NCBI GenBank assembly: GCA_032207245.1
Contig: CM063504.1
Span: forward strand, 14,939,787-15,003,786
From: Pardosa pseudoannulata
Taxonomy: Eukaryota; Arthropoda; Arachnida; Araneae; Lycosidae
DNA: 64,000 nt
Reading direction: 5' to 3'
Both the position numbers and the translations under genes were made by a program. Below, piece after piece: positions 53,566 through 64,000 of this stretch. The first letter of the stretch is position 1, and each line of letters starts with the position of its first letter. The notes below the pieces were generated by a model. That model was not told the origin of the DNA. It saw only the letters and a program-made list of their open reading frames with translations, and did no database searches.

Positions 53566-55090
53566 GATACAAAAGAGTAAATTTTAGAGAAAAATAGAAA
53601 AGTGAATTTAAATAATAACATGAATAAATTTGTAGCAAATTATATTAATGCATTCTTTCTCCGAAACGCTATTAATAAAAAAACATCCACAAATTTTATA
53701 ACTGTATGAAACCAATTATACAGTAGCTGCTTATAGAATATTATAGAATTCTACAGTTTATAAAGTAAGAAGTAGTGTTTAAATTATAAAATTTTATTAA
53801 AGATGATGAATCTTTATAAAGTTTTTTCCTTTAAATGATTTTATAGGTGCAATTATTAATCAATAAGACAGAGAACCTACTGAAATCATATAAGTTTAGT
53901 ATTATGAAAGTAAAATAGTAATTTTCGTGATATCAGTATTTTGAAAGTATTGCTGCTTATTACATAAGAATTTGAAACCTATAGTTTTGATTAGCATCAA
54001 ACAACAGCAGTAAATTATAGAGAAAATAAAAAGTCATTAAAACCATGCAATATGTTTAAAAATTCTAGTCAATGAAATTTTATAAAACAGTGTTCAAATG
54101 CACTTGAATAAACATATACTTAATCTTTTTAGACTAAAACTATTTGGAAAAACTATATATCGACATTTTATTATTGCAATATTAAATAAACAATGTCTTA
54201 GAAAAATGTGTTTGTAGTAGTTATAATTATACTTATCATCAGATGATGAATTTTATAAAGTTTTTCCTTTAACATGATTGGTTATATTGTGCAAACTAAG
54301 TATAGTGATATTGATGAATCGAGCTTTCTTTCATATTTTACTTATCTAAATATCAGCTCTCATTAAGAAAACCTTGATCTAATTAGCTCTCAAGTAAAAA
54401 TAGTTTTTTAAACCTTTAAAAAATTTTTAACTGAATACATAAAAAAAAACATTTATAAATTGTAAAAAAACAGTATTCTAATTAGATAATGTAAAAGTAT
54501 TCTGTTATAAGAAGCATGAAATAATACTTTGTCGCCTTTTTATATCAAAATTTATTTTTCTCGAGATATTTATTTTTTGTCATATATTTTTGAATGCAAT
54601 ATTTTTTTGTTTCATTGTTACTTATATTATACAATATATTGATATATGTTTATATGCGTATATTATATATATACGCATCCAGTTTTCAACTAAAATAAAC
54701 AAAGAGATCAATTTTCTAGGATAAATAATTTATAGTATGAGAATAAAATTTTTAAACCTTTAAAAATTCAATTTTATTTTAATTTTTTACATATTTAAAA
54801 TATCTACATTTATAAATTGTAAAAAAACAGGGCTATTCTAATTAGATAATGTAACTATACTATTTTATTTAATATAATAAAAAAAAACTGTAATCTATTT
54901 TTGAAAATGGTACTAAATTGTACTGCTGTAAATATAAACTATTCCACAAATATTTTATCAATTTTTTTAAATTATCGAAACAATAAACTTTTCTATTTGT
55001 TTCTTGAGTAGATAGTATTTGAAATTACAAATAATATATTTTATTATATAAAACCAGTAAGCTTGATAATTTAGAAAAATAAATAAGAGG
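53566..55090. other. AT-rich intergenic with small duplications
   Basis: ACATTTATAAATTGTAAAAA followed by a TATTCTAATTAGATAATG block occurs at about 54,450 and again at 54,810. No gene recognised. Confidence 0.5.
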
Positions 55091-55099
55091 TCAATTCAT

Positions 55100-55570
55100 A
55101 ACTATCATTATTAAAAAAAACAATAATTATTAATGGAAATCACTGTTCTGCTGTGAGTTGCACACAGTGAGTAATAATTTTATTTTTTTAAATTTCGAAA
55201 CAAAATCTCCTTTCTCACTTTATAAAATCTTTTTCTAGAAACAATTAAATTCAACAGTGTAAATTAAATAATAAAAGAGAACCTAAGTCCTAGGTTCAAA
55301 TAAAATTATAAAAGGCTGTAATAATGGTCTTTTCCTCTGGAATTAATTACCAATCATTATTTAAAAAACAATAGTTATTAATGGAAATCACTGTGTTGTT
55401 GTGAGTTGCACACAGTGAGTCAGAATTTTATTTTTTAAAATCTCCTTACTCACTTTATATAACTTTTTTCTATATACAAATTAAATTCAACAAAGCAAAT
55501 TGAATAATAAAAGAGGTTCAAATAAAATTATAAAGGCTGTAATAACATTTTTTTCCCTCTGGAATAAACA
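55100..55570 (+). repeat. Tandem duplication of ~255 bp
   Basis: The block beginning TATTAATGGAAATCACTGT (about 55,128 and 55,377) includes GTGAGTTGCACACAGTGAGT, ATTAAATTCAACA and AAATTATAAA..GGCTGTAATAA in both copies. The second is shortened by small deletions. Confidence 0.88.
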
Positions 55571-56267
55571 CAAATATGTACATTCTTATTTTTTCGAACA
55601 TCTTTGCTGTCGAGATATCTCAAAAACCTATAAAAAAATCATTAAATATTGCAAAGTATTTTCCCATTGAGTCATCATAGCACTTTGTATCCCAGATAAA
55701 CCACTAATGGCTGATAATCCTGAGAGACATATATAAGAATTTGCGTATACTTAAAACCCTATCAATACCTTAAAAATGCACAAAATCGTGATCTCTTATG
55801 GATGTTTCCTATTTGATATTTCGGTAAGGCGATTAGCGAAGCTTCTAAATTTCCAAAACCTTCCAGATAACTTCATATTTTAAGACTTTTCGAAACGATC
55901 ATATCCTGAGTAATTTAGTAATACCGTATCCATTACAGATACCCTTGAAAGTAGTATGGAGAAATATGAGACATTTTAATGCTGCGATAAAAATTACTAT
56001 CACAAACAAATCAGGTTGGAGCAAAAGGAAAATAGGATTAGAGATAAGATGTACTTTAAGGAAAATAAACGCATTATACCCTTTAAAAGAATGAAGAATA
56101 TTAGATAACATTTACTCATTCTTATTTTGTTTTTATAATGTGTACTTCATAAACAACGAATATTTTGTTCTTCAGTCTTTTGTAATTGTATTTTATTTAA
56201 TACACATTCTTTAAAATTTTATCTCAAAATGTATTATTTAATATTTATTTATAGTGATATATGAATT
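55571..56267. other. AT-rich intergenic
   Basis: No supported gene. A 70-codon minus frame (55,899-56,111) is hydrophobic and unrecognised. Confidence 0.4.
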
Positions 56268-56450
56268 TTAACCATTTACCCACCAATGTTCCAATAATCG
56301 AAAATTATTTTTAAAATAAAAAATTTGCATGCAAAAAAAAATCTTAACAATATTGTTTTTACAAACATGACATTATAAAGTATTTTTAGATTACTCTTTA
56401 TTTTGTTTAGATAATTATTTATATTTTTTACAATACAATTTGGCATACAT
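56268..56450 (+). mobile_element. 5' end fragment of the E2 piggyBac family
   Basis: Begins TTAACCATTTACCCACCAAT, then GTTCCAATAATCGAAAAT (a decayed palindrome), and continues with ACATGACATTATAAAGTA and TTTTGTTTAGATAATTATTT. These match in order the 5' region of the element ending at 45,056. No coding region or right end was found, so it is a fragment. Confidence 0.75.
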
Positions 56451-56485
56451 AACATCCTTAATCAATGATTCTTGTGTAAAACTGA

Positions 56486-56670
56486 ACAGGCGGGCCAAAT
56501 AGGTTAGACACGGTTTTCAGGTGCTAGAGTTCCTAAATTCAAATTCCATATTCGAACGTAGTGCTAGTATGGATGATTTCAGTTGTTTGGCAGTAGGTTT
56601 CTAGCTTCTGTGTAAAGTTCTGAAGAAAGCACCTAATTGTGCGGAGACTATTAATGTACTAGGGACATTT
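56486..56670 (+). mobile_element. Degenerate SINE-like segment
   Basis: GGCCAAATAGGTTAGACACGG resembles a SINE family-2 A box, and AGTATGGATG followed by GGCAGTAGGTTTCTAGC resembles its body. The B box region is disrupted by extra sequence (AAATTCAAATTCC). No tail or target duplication is visible. Confidence 0.45.
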
Positions 56671-57129
56671 TGCGCCCACTACAATACTAGAAAAACACCA
56701 ATTCTGTTTAAAGAACAATCATTAGATCATGGAAGAAAAGAGAAAAAATTGAAACCAAAGATATAGTTTATTGAAACAACCCGTATTTGACTCACAAACT
56801 TTGTAGATTCGATCACATACTGGAATGAGAGCTCAAAAGGAGTCAGCAAATCAGAAGTGTTATGAACATACATCGTAGGGAAAGAAAACGACCCAAATGA
56901 AGTTACATAAAGATATTACGTTAAATTAATTAAGCGAAGCAGATATTAAATTGTTTCTGTGTTTGTTGCCAAAATGTTATTTTCACCAAAGGTTGTCTTT
57001 ATAGGTGTAGAGTCTCCAGAATATAATTCGTTTTAGAAATATAATTCTAATTTAGATATTTTAAGTAATTAGTATGGTTTCAATACTCTTATATGTATAT
57101 ATGTATATATGTATGTGTATATGTATGTA

Positions 57130-57390
57130 TATGTATAACAAGTCGTGGTGCAGAGTTAAGGCGAATGGACAACAGTCTTCTTGATAATAATAAGTTTTAT
57201 TAAGTCATCGTTCTTAAGGATAGCAACTTGAGCCATTTGTAATGTTCGTGGCGGAGATATGCGTGAAGGTGTTGACCGCTCCATGTTCACTCGCCAAATC
57301 AAACTTATCTGTTTGCAAGCTCATCAAATAGCTCAGAAATGCTTCCGACTGACCGGATTATCCTGAAAGCTTACGCGAGCATAGGTCTTT
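57130..57390 (-). other. GC-richer island, possibly LTR-like
   Basis: On the minus strand this block contains ATGGAGCGGTCAACACC (opening a 42-codon frame), then AATAAAACTTATTATTATC and ends ACTCTGCACCACGACTTG. The order (short frame, AATAAA signal, non-AT end) resembles the R-U5 part of an LTR, but there are no TG/CA ends I can fix and no second copy in the window. A host 3' UTR is an alternative. Confidence 0.25.
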
Positions 57391-57479
57391 TTCATTTATT
57401 TTATTATTATAAAAGAGTTCCCTTTTTAAAATCGTTTTTAACTTACATAATTTCCAACTACCCCTTTCTTAGACCTGAC

Positions 57480-57526
57480 ATGTATGTATATATGTATGTA
57501 TATATGTATATCTATCTATCTATCTA

Positions 57527-57595
<69 letters not shown>

Positions 57596-57668
57596 GTATG
57601 TATGTATATATGTATGTATGTATATATGTATGTATATATGTATATATATATATGTATATATATGTATG

Positions 57669-57750
<82 letters not shown>
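57480..57750. repeat. Compound (TGTA)n/(ATCT)n/(TA)n microsatellite
   Basis: TGTATATATGTA repeats, CTATCTATCTATC, and two long (TA)n runs separated by further TGTA repeats. A smaller relative lies at 57,094-57,137. Frames are artefacts. Confidence 0.95.
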
Positions 57751-57753
<3 letters not shown>

Positions 57754-57770
57754 TTAAAAGTTTTTAAATG

Positions 57771-60355
57771 ACTTATGCAAGGAACATTAAGATACTGAAT
57801 TTAGTTGATGCATGAAATAAAACAATTATTAAAGTAGATAATTATTATCATTATTATGTGTGATTTCTAGAGTTTAAAGAATTAACAACGGATTTATTTT
57901 AGTTCAGATTGATTCCTGATAAGGCTTTTTAATCAATTCAAAGTTCTTTGTTCTCACAAAAGAAATAAATCTGTGCATTATTCAGTGGGAAAAGGAGGCC
58001 TAACCTACCTGCTACTTTCTCAACACTATTTATATGTGGTACCTTAACAGAAGCCCTAACTAAATATTTCAGTTTTATATTAATTTATTCTACTTTAAAA
58101 AAAATCCGGTTGGATCATAAAAGGATTTCTTAAAAGACCTATTATTAAATGAGAGATAAAATGCTAATCAGTGAAAAATGAATTACAACTAACTTTCTGA
58201 AAATAATGCAGAAATGATAGTTTCATACAGAGAATAATTTTCAAAAACTTATACATTGTACAGCATTCGTTAAATTTTATCCATTAACGGAAGTTTGGTT
58301 TATTTCGCAAAACCATAAGGAAAAATTAAACCATTATTCTATGAGAAAAACTAAAATAAAAACTACACTAAAATATTAAAGGATATCATTTATTTGAAAG
58401 AAAAAAGTCCTGAAACATCCAACAAATTTTTATTTCCACATGGGGTGCAAATGCGATCTGGATATTGTTTTACAGCGTGAGCTTTTTAATATTTCTAGTC
58501 GGAATTTCGTTATCTCACTTCCGTAGATCACATCCTTCATCATTTTACTAAGCCATTAAGCGGCTTTTCATTTCCGTAATTTCTGTTTGCATGGATTTTA
58601 AGCTATTCATTTTTGTTTAAGAATGCCATTTAGATATTTTAAAATGATACATGGGGAAACATTTAAATTTTCCCACATGCTTCCTCTTTTGCAATATTCA
58701 TTATAAAAGAAAAAAGAAAAAAATATTGTTGAATTTTGTATTAAAACATATGGTTTTATTTATTCTGAATAAAAATATTATACTTATTTAAAAATATATC
58801 GGCAATAAATAAAAAAAACATCGTTCAAATCACTAAATTAGTTATAACTGATATTATAGCAAATTTAGTGGTTCGAACAAGGTTTGTATGGTAATTAATT
58901 TTAGCAAATATTTTAGGTTGGGACATTAACGAATAACTAAATTTATCACATTTTAAAGTGTTTTATAAAATACATAGCTTTTAAATTCATTAAAATCATC
59001 AAGAATGGTTTCAATTTTTAAATTTTTGTTGGGAACAAAATGTCAAATTTATCTTTCTATTTGCTTCATTTTACCTCTAAAATATCTTTAAAATATCTTT
59101 GGGTATTATATTGTTCATATATTGAAGAGTATTTTGAATTGAAAATTTGTATTGAAATGTATAGATCCACTCAAAAAAACATATTTTATATAAAATATAA
59201 GCAATATTTAAATTAAATATAATTATTTGCTGAATAGCCCGTCATGACTGAGACATTCTGAATAATGTCATTCTGAAATGGAGTATGAGAAGATAGGACA
59301 CGTTTAACGTACCTAACAAAAATTAGGAGACTCTTAGAAGAAAGAATAATATTCTTTTAAAAAATATGAAGAAATTTCAGTGCATAGAGGTGAGAGAGGA
59401 CTCTGTGAAATTTGAAATTTTTAAAAGTTAAAAGTTTGGAAACTTTGAAATTCCTTCAGAGATTCCTCATTGATATCTATGGTAACTTATAAAAATGATC
59501 AAAGAGAACAATCAAAGTTTAAGTGATATAAATGTTTTTTATCATGTTTGAAGAGTTATTAATTTCTAATTGAATTGCATTCCCGATTTTAACCTTTTCA
59601 TGGTTATATCACTACTCGATTTCATTGCTTATATGTATTATTTTAATTATGATTTAATATTTTCAAGATTTCTCAAAAAATGAGTTTATTGCTAAAAAAC
59701 AAAACAAATTGAACAAAATATTTCATGTTCAACATATTAAGTAGACAGTGATGTTAAGAAACGTTTTGTTTTAGGGGGGGGTCGGGCAACGCAATTACGC
59801 CAACTTTGGAATGCTCGACCTGAGTTCAAGACTAAAAACCGTATTTCAATTCTGTGAATCCCGAAATAAGTTAGTCAAATTCATAATATTTAATTCACCA
59901 TCTTCCCAATAAATAGAGATGCTTTCCCGCTGAAATCTTATTGTTCTCAAGCCATTTGTTACTATTTCTCGGATACTGTAAAAGATTTGTGATATTCAAA
60001 GGAATATAAAGAACGTGATATTCATGACGGTTGATATAGATAATATTGTTGTATAATTTTATTATATCTGTCTAGAAATTAATGTCATTTTATTTATTAT
60101 GCTATAATTTTAGCAATATTGTAATCTATTAAAATTTTCCATATATGTGAAATTATTGAAAATTATAAATATGTCGTTAGATTATTTTTGAAAAAAAATG
60201 TGTAACATTTTTATGATAATAAGGAAAAAATTGAAAAGAAAAATTTCCATTTTTGGCACGTTTTTCTGGAATGTAATTGACAGAAAAAGAGTTAAAATGG
60301 AAATACTTTATGATTATCAAATAGTCAAATTTTAATTAGAATTGATACCATGAGT
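57771..60355. other. AT-rich intergenic
   Basis: No gene. AATAGCCCGTCATGACTG at about 59,235 resembles the start of the inserted element at 38.1 kb, but only over about 15 bp. A run of G at 59,776 followed by GGGCAACGCAATTACGCC and GAGTTCAAGAC weakly suggests a SINE head. Confidence 0.4.
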
Positions 60356-60357
60356 TT

Positions 60358-61580
60358 TGAGAAATTTCTGCTATCTTTTAATATTACTCATGTGTCTCAG
60401 CGAAATATATTGTTCGTTATAGCATTATTACTAACAACTGATTAATTATCGTATTGAAAATAGTGTGTATCGTATTGAAAATAGGTAGAATTTTTAATGT
60501 ATTAATTGTAATACATTAATATGGTAGCATTTATAGTATATTAATATAATTATTGTATGTTATTTCAATTAAAGCACTTTTAAATTCTAATTAAAATTAA
60601 GGCTACGAGTAAAAACTGATTTAAATTCCATTGCATATATTGTACATAATTGTTTTAATTTTCAATAATGTTTATAATGTAGCATTTATGGAAATAACTA
60701 GCATAAAGCCTATCAATTATAGAATAGCATTTAAGAAGCATATATGAATGTCACCGAATGAGTGATTTCAATTACGATGTTGGATGTAGCACTGACTACG
60801 TATTTTTTTTTAAGATTATCACATTTAAAAAATATGTTGTTACATTTAATACATGGCATATTTGGATTGTATATATTTCTTACTGTATGTTTTGTATAAT
60901 TGAAAAATTCATACATTGTTTTCGCTTAATTACTTAAAAGTAATATAAAGTATTAAATAGAAGGGTTGAGAAATTTTTGCTATCTTTTGATATTACCCAT
61001 GTCTCTGAGCGAAATATATTGTTATTTATAACATCATTACTGATAACTGATTAATTATTGTATTGAAAAGAGTATGTTTAAACGTTAGGTAGAATTTATA
61101 ATATATTAATATGGTAGTAATTATAATACATTAAACTGGTAACATTTATAGTATATTAATAAAATTATTTCATGTTATTTCAATTAAAGCACTTATAAAT
61201 TTGAATTAAAATTAAGGCTACGGGTAAAAATTGTTTTAAAATTCTATTGCCCATATTGTACATATTTCTTTTAATTTTCAATAATGTTTATAATATAGCA
61301 TTTATGGAAATAACTAGCATAAAGCATATCAATTATAGAATAGCACATAAGAAGTATATTTAGATGTCACCGAATGAGTGATTTCAGTTACGATGTTAGA
61401 TGTAGCATGGACTACGTATTTTTTTTAAGATTATCACATTTGAAAAATATGTTGTTATATTTAATACATGACATGTTTGTAGTGTATATATTTGTTACCG
61501 TATGTTTCGCAAAGTTAAAAAATTCATACATTGTTTTCGCTTAATTACTTAAAAGTAATATAAAGTATTAAATAGAAGGG
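60358..61580 (+). repeat. Tandem duplication, two ~610-bp units
   Basis: Unit 1 starts GAGAAATTTCTGCTATCTTT at about 60,358 and ends AAAGTATTAAATAGAAGGGT. Unit 2 begins GAGAAATTTTTGCTATCTTT at 60,968 and ends with the same AGTATTAAATAGAAGGGT at about 61,581. Shared internal blocks include CACCGAATGAGTGATTTCA, CATACATTGTTTTCGCTTAA and ATAACTAGCATAAAGC. Neither unit contains a supported gene. A 61-codon minus frame at 60,731-60,916 is not preserved in unit 2. Confidence 0.93.
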
Positions 61581-61581
61581 T

Positions 61582-62181
61582 GCATAATAAAAGTTTGCGA
61601 CAGTGAAAAACAAATAAAGTACAGAATTGCTTATTCTCCTATCTTTCATTCATTATTCATTTCGAGATTTCGTCCTCGTCGGAACAACATTAAGTGAATA
61701 TCATCCGATACTGGCCTGAGATGGATTTAATTTCGCCGTCCCCCAATCTTCCGTATCAAATTTCCGAATTAATAAGTGTCTGGAGAAGTAAGCAGAGTAG
61801 AAGAGCAGATGGCAAGTCTTTAAGTGAATAATTAAAGAAAGTTTGGGAGAGAATTGGGAAAATGGTTTTTCAAAATTTAGATCAACTCTAAAAGAGATGA
61901 TTAGAATCCGTTAATACAAAACTGTGTCTATTTCTCTCAATATAAACGGCAGTTAAAAGTATATGCATTTCTGTTACTTCCATAGGATTAAAATAAATGT
62001 TTATTTCATAAATTAATTAATTATTTAAGTTTGTGCCATTTTAAAATATGTATGTTCTACCCTGGCGTCCGTTTTTAGATACTGATATAAAACAGCTTGA
62101 GGGCAAGTGTAAAAACAATGTGCACAATTTTCAAGTAATTTTTATTTTTAAATTTTCTATTTGGATCTACACATTAGGATT
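61582..62181. other. Partly GC-richer intergenic
   Basis: 61,660-61,830 is less AT-rich (TCGTCCTCGTCGGAACAAC, ATTTCGCCGTCCCCCAATC) but has no frame or splice structure I can support. Confidence 0.4.
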
Positions 62182-62508
62182 TTAACACTTGAGCTCGGGA
62201 CACGTACTACTACGATTTTTGACGATCGATACTTGAGCGCAGGATACGTACTAATAAGGGCTAGTGTAACAACATGGTTTGTTTGGGAGTACAAAAATAA
62301 CGGTATATACAGGGAAACGAAGCCGAATGTTCTGGTCTACTACATAGATTCTGGAACAATTTAGACAAATAAAAACCAGTTTTTACATTATTAGTTTTAT
62401 GATTACTCTTTTCATTTTGTTGTAACGTAAAATGGTTCATAATAAATTAGATTTTGAATATGCATGGATAGGGCATCAGCCGAAAATATTCGGTCATTAA
62501 AGTGTTAA
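62182..62508. mobile_element. TTAA iteron MITE, copy 3, with a different right half
   Basis: The left end TTAACACTTGAGCTCGGG leads into two decayed iterons (CGTACTACTACG at 62,203 and CGTACTAATAAG at 62,247, again 44 bp apart), the linker GACGATCGATACTTGAGCG and GTGTAACAACATGGTTTG, as in copies 1 and 2. The right half does not match. It ends CCGAAAATATTCGG, then TCATTAAAGTGTTAA, containing the perfect palindrome CCGAATATTTTCGG-type hairpin. It looks like a chimera of two TTAA families or a more diverged subfamily. Confidence 0.7.
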
Positions 62509-63354
62509 GTAGAACGATACAACTTAACTTAAAAATACACCCATGACTGTTAGAATAAAGTGAAAGTGACCAGCTAGATACCTTTCTATAAAATATGGGA
62601 GTTATTTTAAAATAATTTAAATTTATTGACCCTAAATTAGTCATTATGGTGAAACCTTTTGAAATTATTTATTTTCGGATTTTAAAGGTAACAATTTAAG
62701 ATTCATTTATGATTTCCAAAATGCTTCATTTATATTTTTTATTCTAATTAGGACCGAAGTTATAGTACATGTAATATACAGAAAATTATCATTTACAGAG
62801 TCAAAAAAATGTAAACAATTAGTTTCACAAGGGTTTTATCACCCTTAAACAATATGTAAGTAGTAATCTTTTTTTTTTAACTTAGTAATTAAGGTTTACT
62901 TTATTCAATTCTTGTTCTCATTTTTTGCGACCGCAATGAAATATTTAAATACATTTCCTTAGAATTTTTTCATTATTCTCTCAATAATGAGTTTATTTGG
63001 GAGATTAAGTAGATTGTTTTAAATGTTGATTGTGGTTTTTAAAAAGAATTCAGTAATTATTTGTGTTCATATCGAAGATAAATATGATAGTTATATGCTG
63101 TGATTGTATTCTAGAAATAAATTCTTTCAGACTAATGTTATATCTATTTTGTCATAATTAAGAATACTTCTATAAAAGAATAAAACTTATAAAGATTTTA
63201 ATCGTAAGACATCAAGTTTGTTTGACTTACATTTTGGAGAATAGAAATAAATAAATAATATACAATATAATGAATAATATAGAATAGAAATAAATAAATA
63301 AATAATATAAAATAATTATGACAGACTGGATCTTTGTACCAGCCGATCGTGAGA
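62509..63354. other. AT-rich intergenic, nothing recognised
   Basis: No gene. AATAGAAATAAATAAATAA is duplicated at 63,240 and 63,283. Confidence 0.5.
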
Positions 63355-64000
63355 ATCATTAAGAATTCATCTTTGACTCGGAATTGCATTACAGATTTAT
63401 GTCTCGAATGCTTTAGTAAATTTGTGTACTTTGAAGTAAAATAAAGGATTCCAATAAGAAAAATAAAATTTACAAATGTACATCAAGATTATTGTACAAC
63501 TATTTATATCTGCCTCGGAATTGAAAGACAGAATTAGTTCCCTAAAGTTTTAATAATTTTGTGTAATTTAAGAATAATAAATGATGACGATAAGGAAAAT
63601 AAATTTTACAAAATTAGAATATACTTCAAATATTTATCTCTGCTTCGTAATTGATTTACAGACTCATATATCTAGTTCTTTGGTAAGTTTGTGCAATGTG
63701 AAATAAATGATACAGATAAGGAAAATAAAATTTACAAAATTAGATAGATTATAGTACAAATATTTATTTCTGCTTTGTAATGGAGTTATAGAGTCATATC
63801 TAATTCTTTGGTAAGTTTGTGTAATGTGAAATAAAATAAATGGAGAAGATAAGGAAAATAAAATTTACACAAGTAGATCAGGAATATTGTAAAAGTTATA
63901 TCTTTGCCTCAGAGTTTCATTACAGAATTATGCTTCTAATATTTTAGTAGGTTTATGTAATTTGAAGTAAAATAAATGATTTAATAAGAAAAAGCATAAA
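63355..64000 (+). repeat. ~133-bp tandem array running off the window
   Basis: Unit markers (GGAATTG or a variant) fall at about 63,379, 63,515, 63,647, 63,776 and 63,910, giving periods of 136, 132, 129 and 134. The consensus includes TTGGTAAGTTTGTGTAATGT, GAAATAAAATAAATG and GATAAGGAAAATAAAATTTA. The array is cut by the end of the window, so its total length is unknown. Confidence 0.92.

Noticed and set aside
57339..57771. 142- and 95-codon open frames
   Set aside because: Mostly Tyr/Ile/Met/Cys from compound microsatellite; the short non-repeat N-terminal part has no recognisable domain.
59231..59270. Second copy of the 38.1-kb inserted element
   Set aside because: Only AATAGCCCGTCATGAC matches; the rest does not continue the similarity.
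59770..59880. Possible tRNA or SINE head after a G-run
   Set aside because: B-box-like GAGTTCAAGAC lacks a convincing A box and acceptor stem, so neither a tRNA nor a SINE can be supported.
62161..62364. 67-codon open frame
   Set aside because: Lies over the end of a non-coding TTAA element and is not preserved in the other two copies.

Overview
This window is very AT-rich eukaryotic, non-coding DNA from an animal genome. The evidence is a decayed mariner nested with a decayed piggyBac, at least two tRNA-derived SINE families, many TTAA-flanked non-autonomous elements, and long (TA)n and (TA)n(TG)n microsatellites. An arthropod is the most natural host, perhaps a chelicerate, but nothing here proves a lineage. 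I found no complete host protein-coding gene, no tRNA or rRNA gene and no CRISPR. Most longer open frames lie in microsatellites or repeats.

Layout. 1-17 kb: a SINE, a 929-bp TTAA-flanked element, an iteron-bearing TTAA element (again at 15.6 kb and 62.2 kb), a long-TIR MITE, two tandem LTR-like units, and a TTAA MITE with a SINE inside it. 17.0-20.1 kb: a ~323-bp satellite that begins at a SINE and carries the SINE tail in its units, with a ~1.1-kb higher-order repeat. 20.9-21.8 kb: the inverted partner of the 929-bp element. 23.3-26.3 kb: two more TTAA elements on either side of a spliced-exon-like block ending in ATG (24,973-25,067). 28.2-31.1 kb: a mariner with TA flanks, interrupted just inside its left end by a piggyBac, with a SINE inserted downstream.

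31-46 kb: extreme AT and microsatellite sequence, a small TTAA element, decayed repeats (36-41 kb) broken by two inserted segments, an inverted-repeat element at 41.4-42.0 kb, and an internally deleted second piggyBac (43,727-45,056) on the minus strand. 46-64 kb: a ~320-370-bp satellite (48.7-51.3 kb), several local duplications, a fragment of the second piggyBac family, a 615-bp tandem duplication, and a ~133-bp tandem array running off the right edge.

The most interesting theme is that several distinct TTAA-inserting families share one end architecture: TTAAC-rich terminus, short spacer, then a hairpin-forming palindrome, with a different palindrome in each family. In the two piggyBac elements with coding remnants the palindrome recurs inverted farther in. 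I infer a swarm of piggyBac-like lineages whose subterminal palindromes or iterons are candidate transposase-binding sites. All boundaries were read by eye without alignment software.
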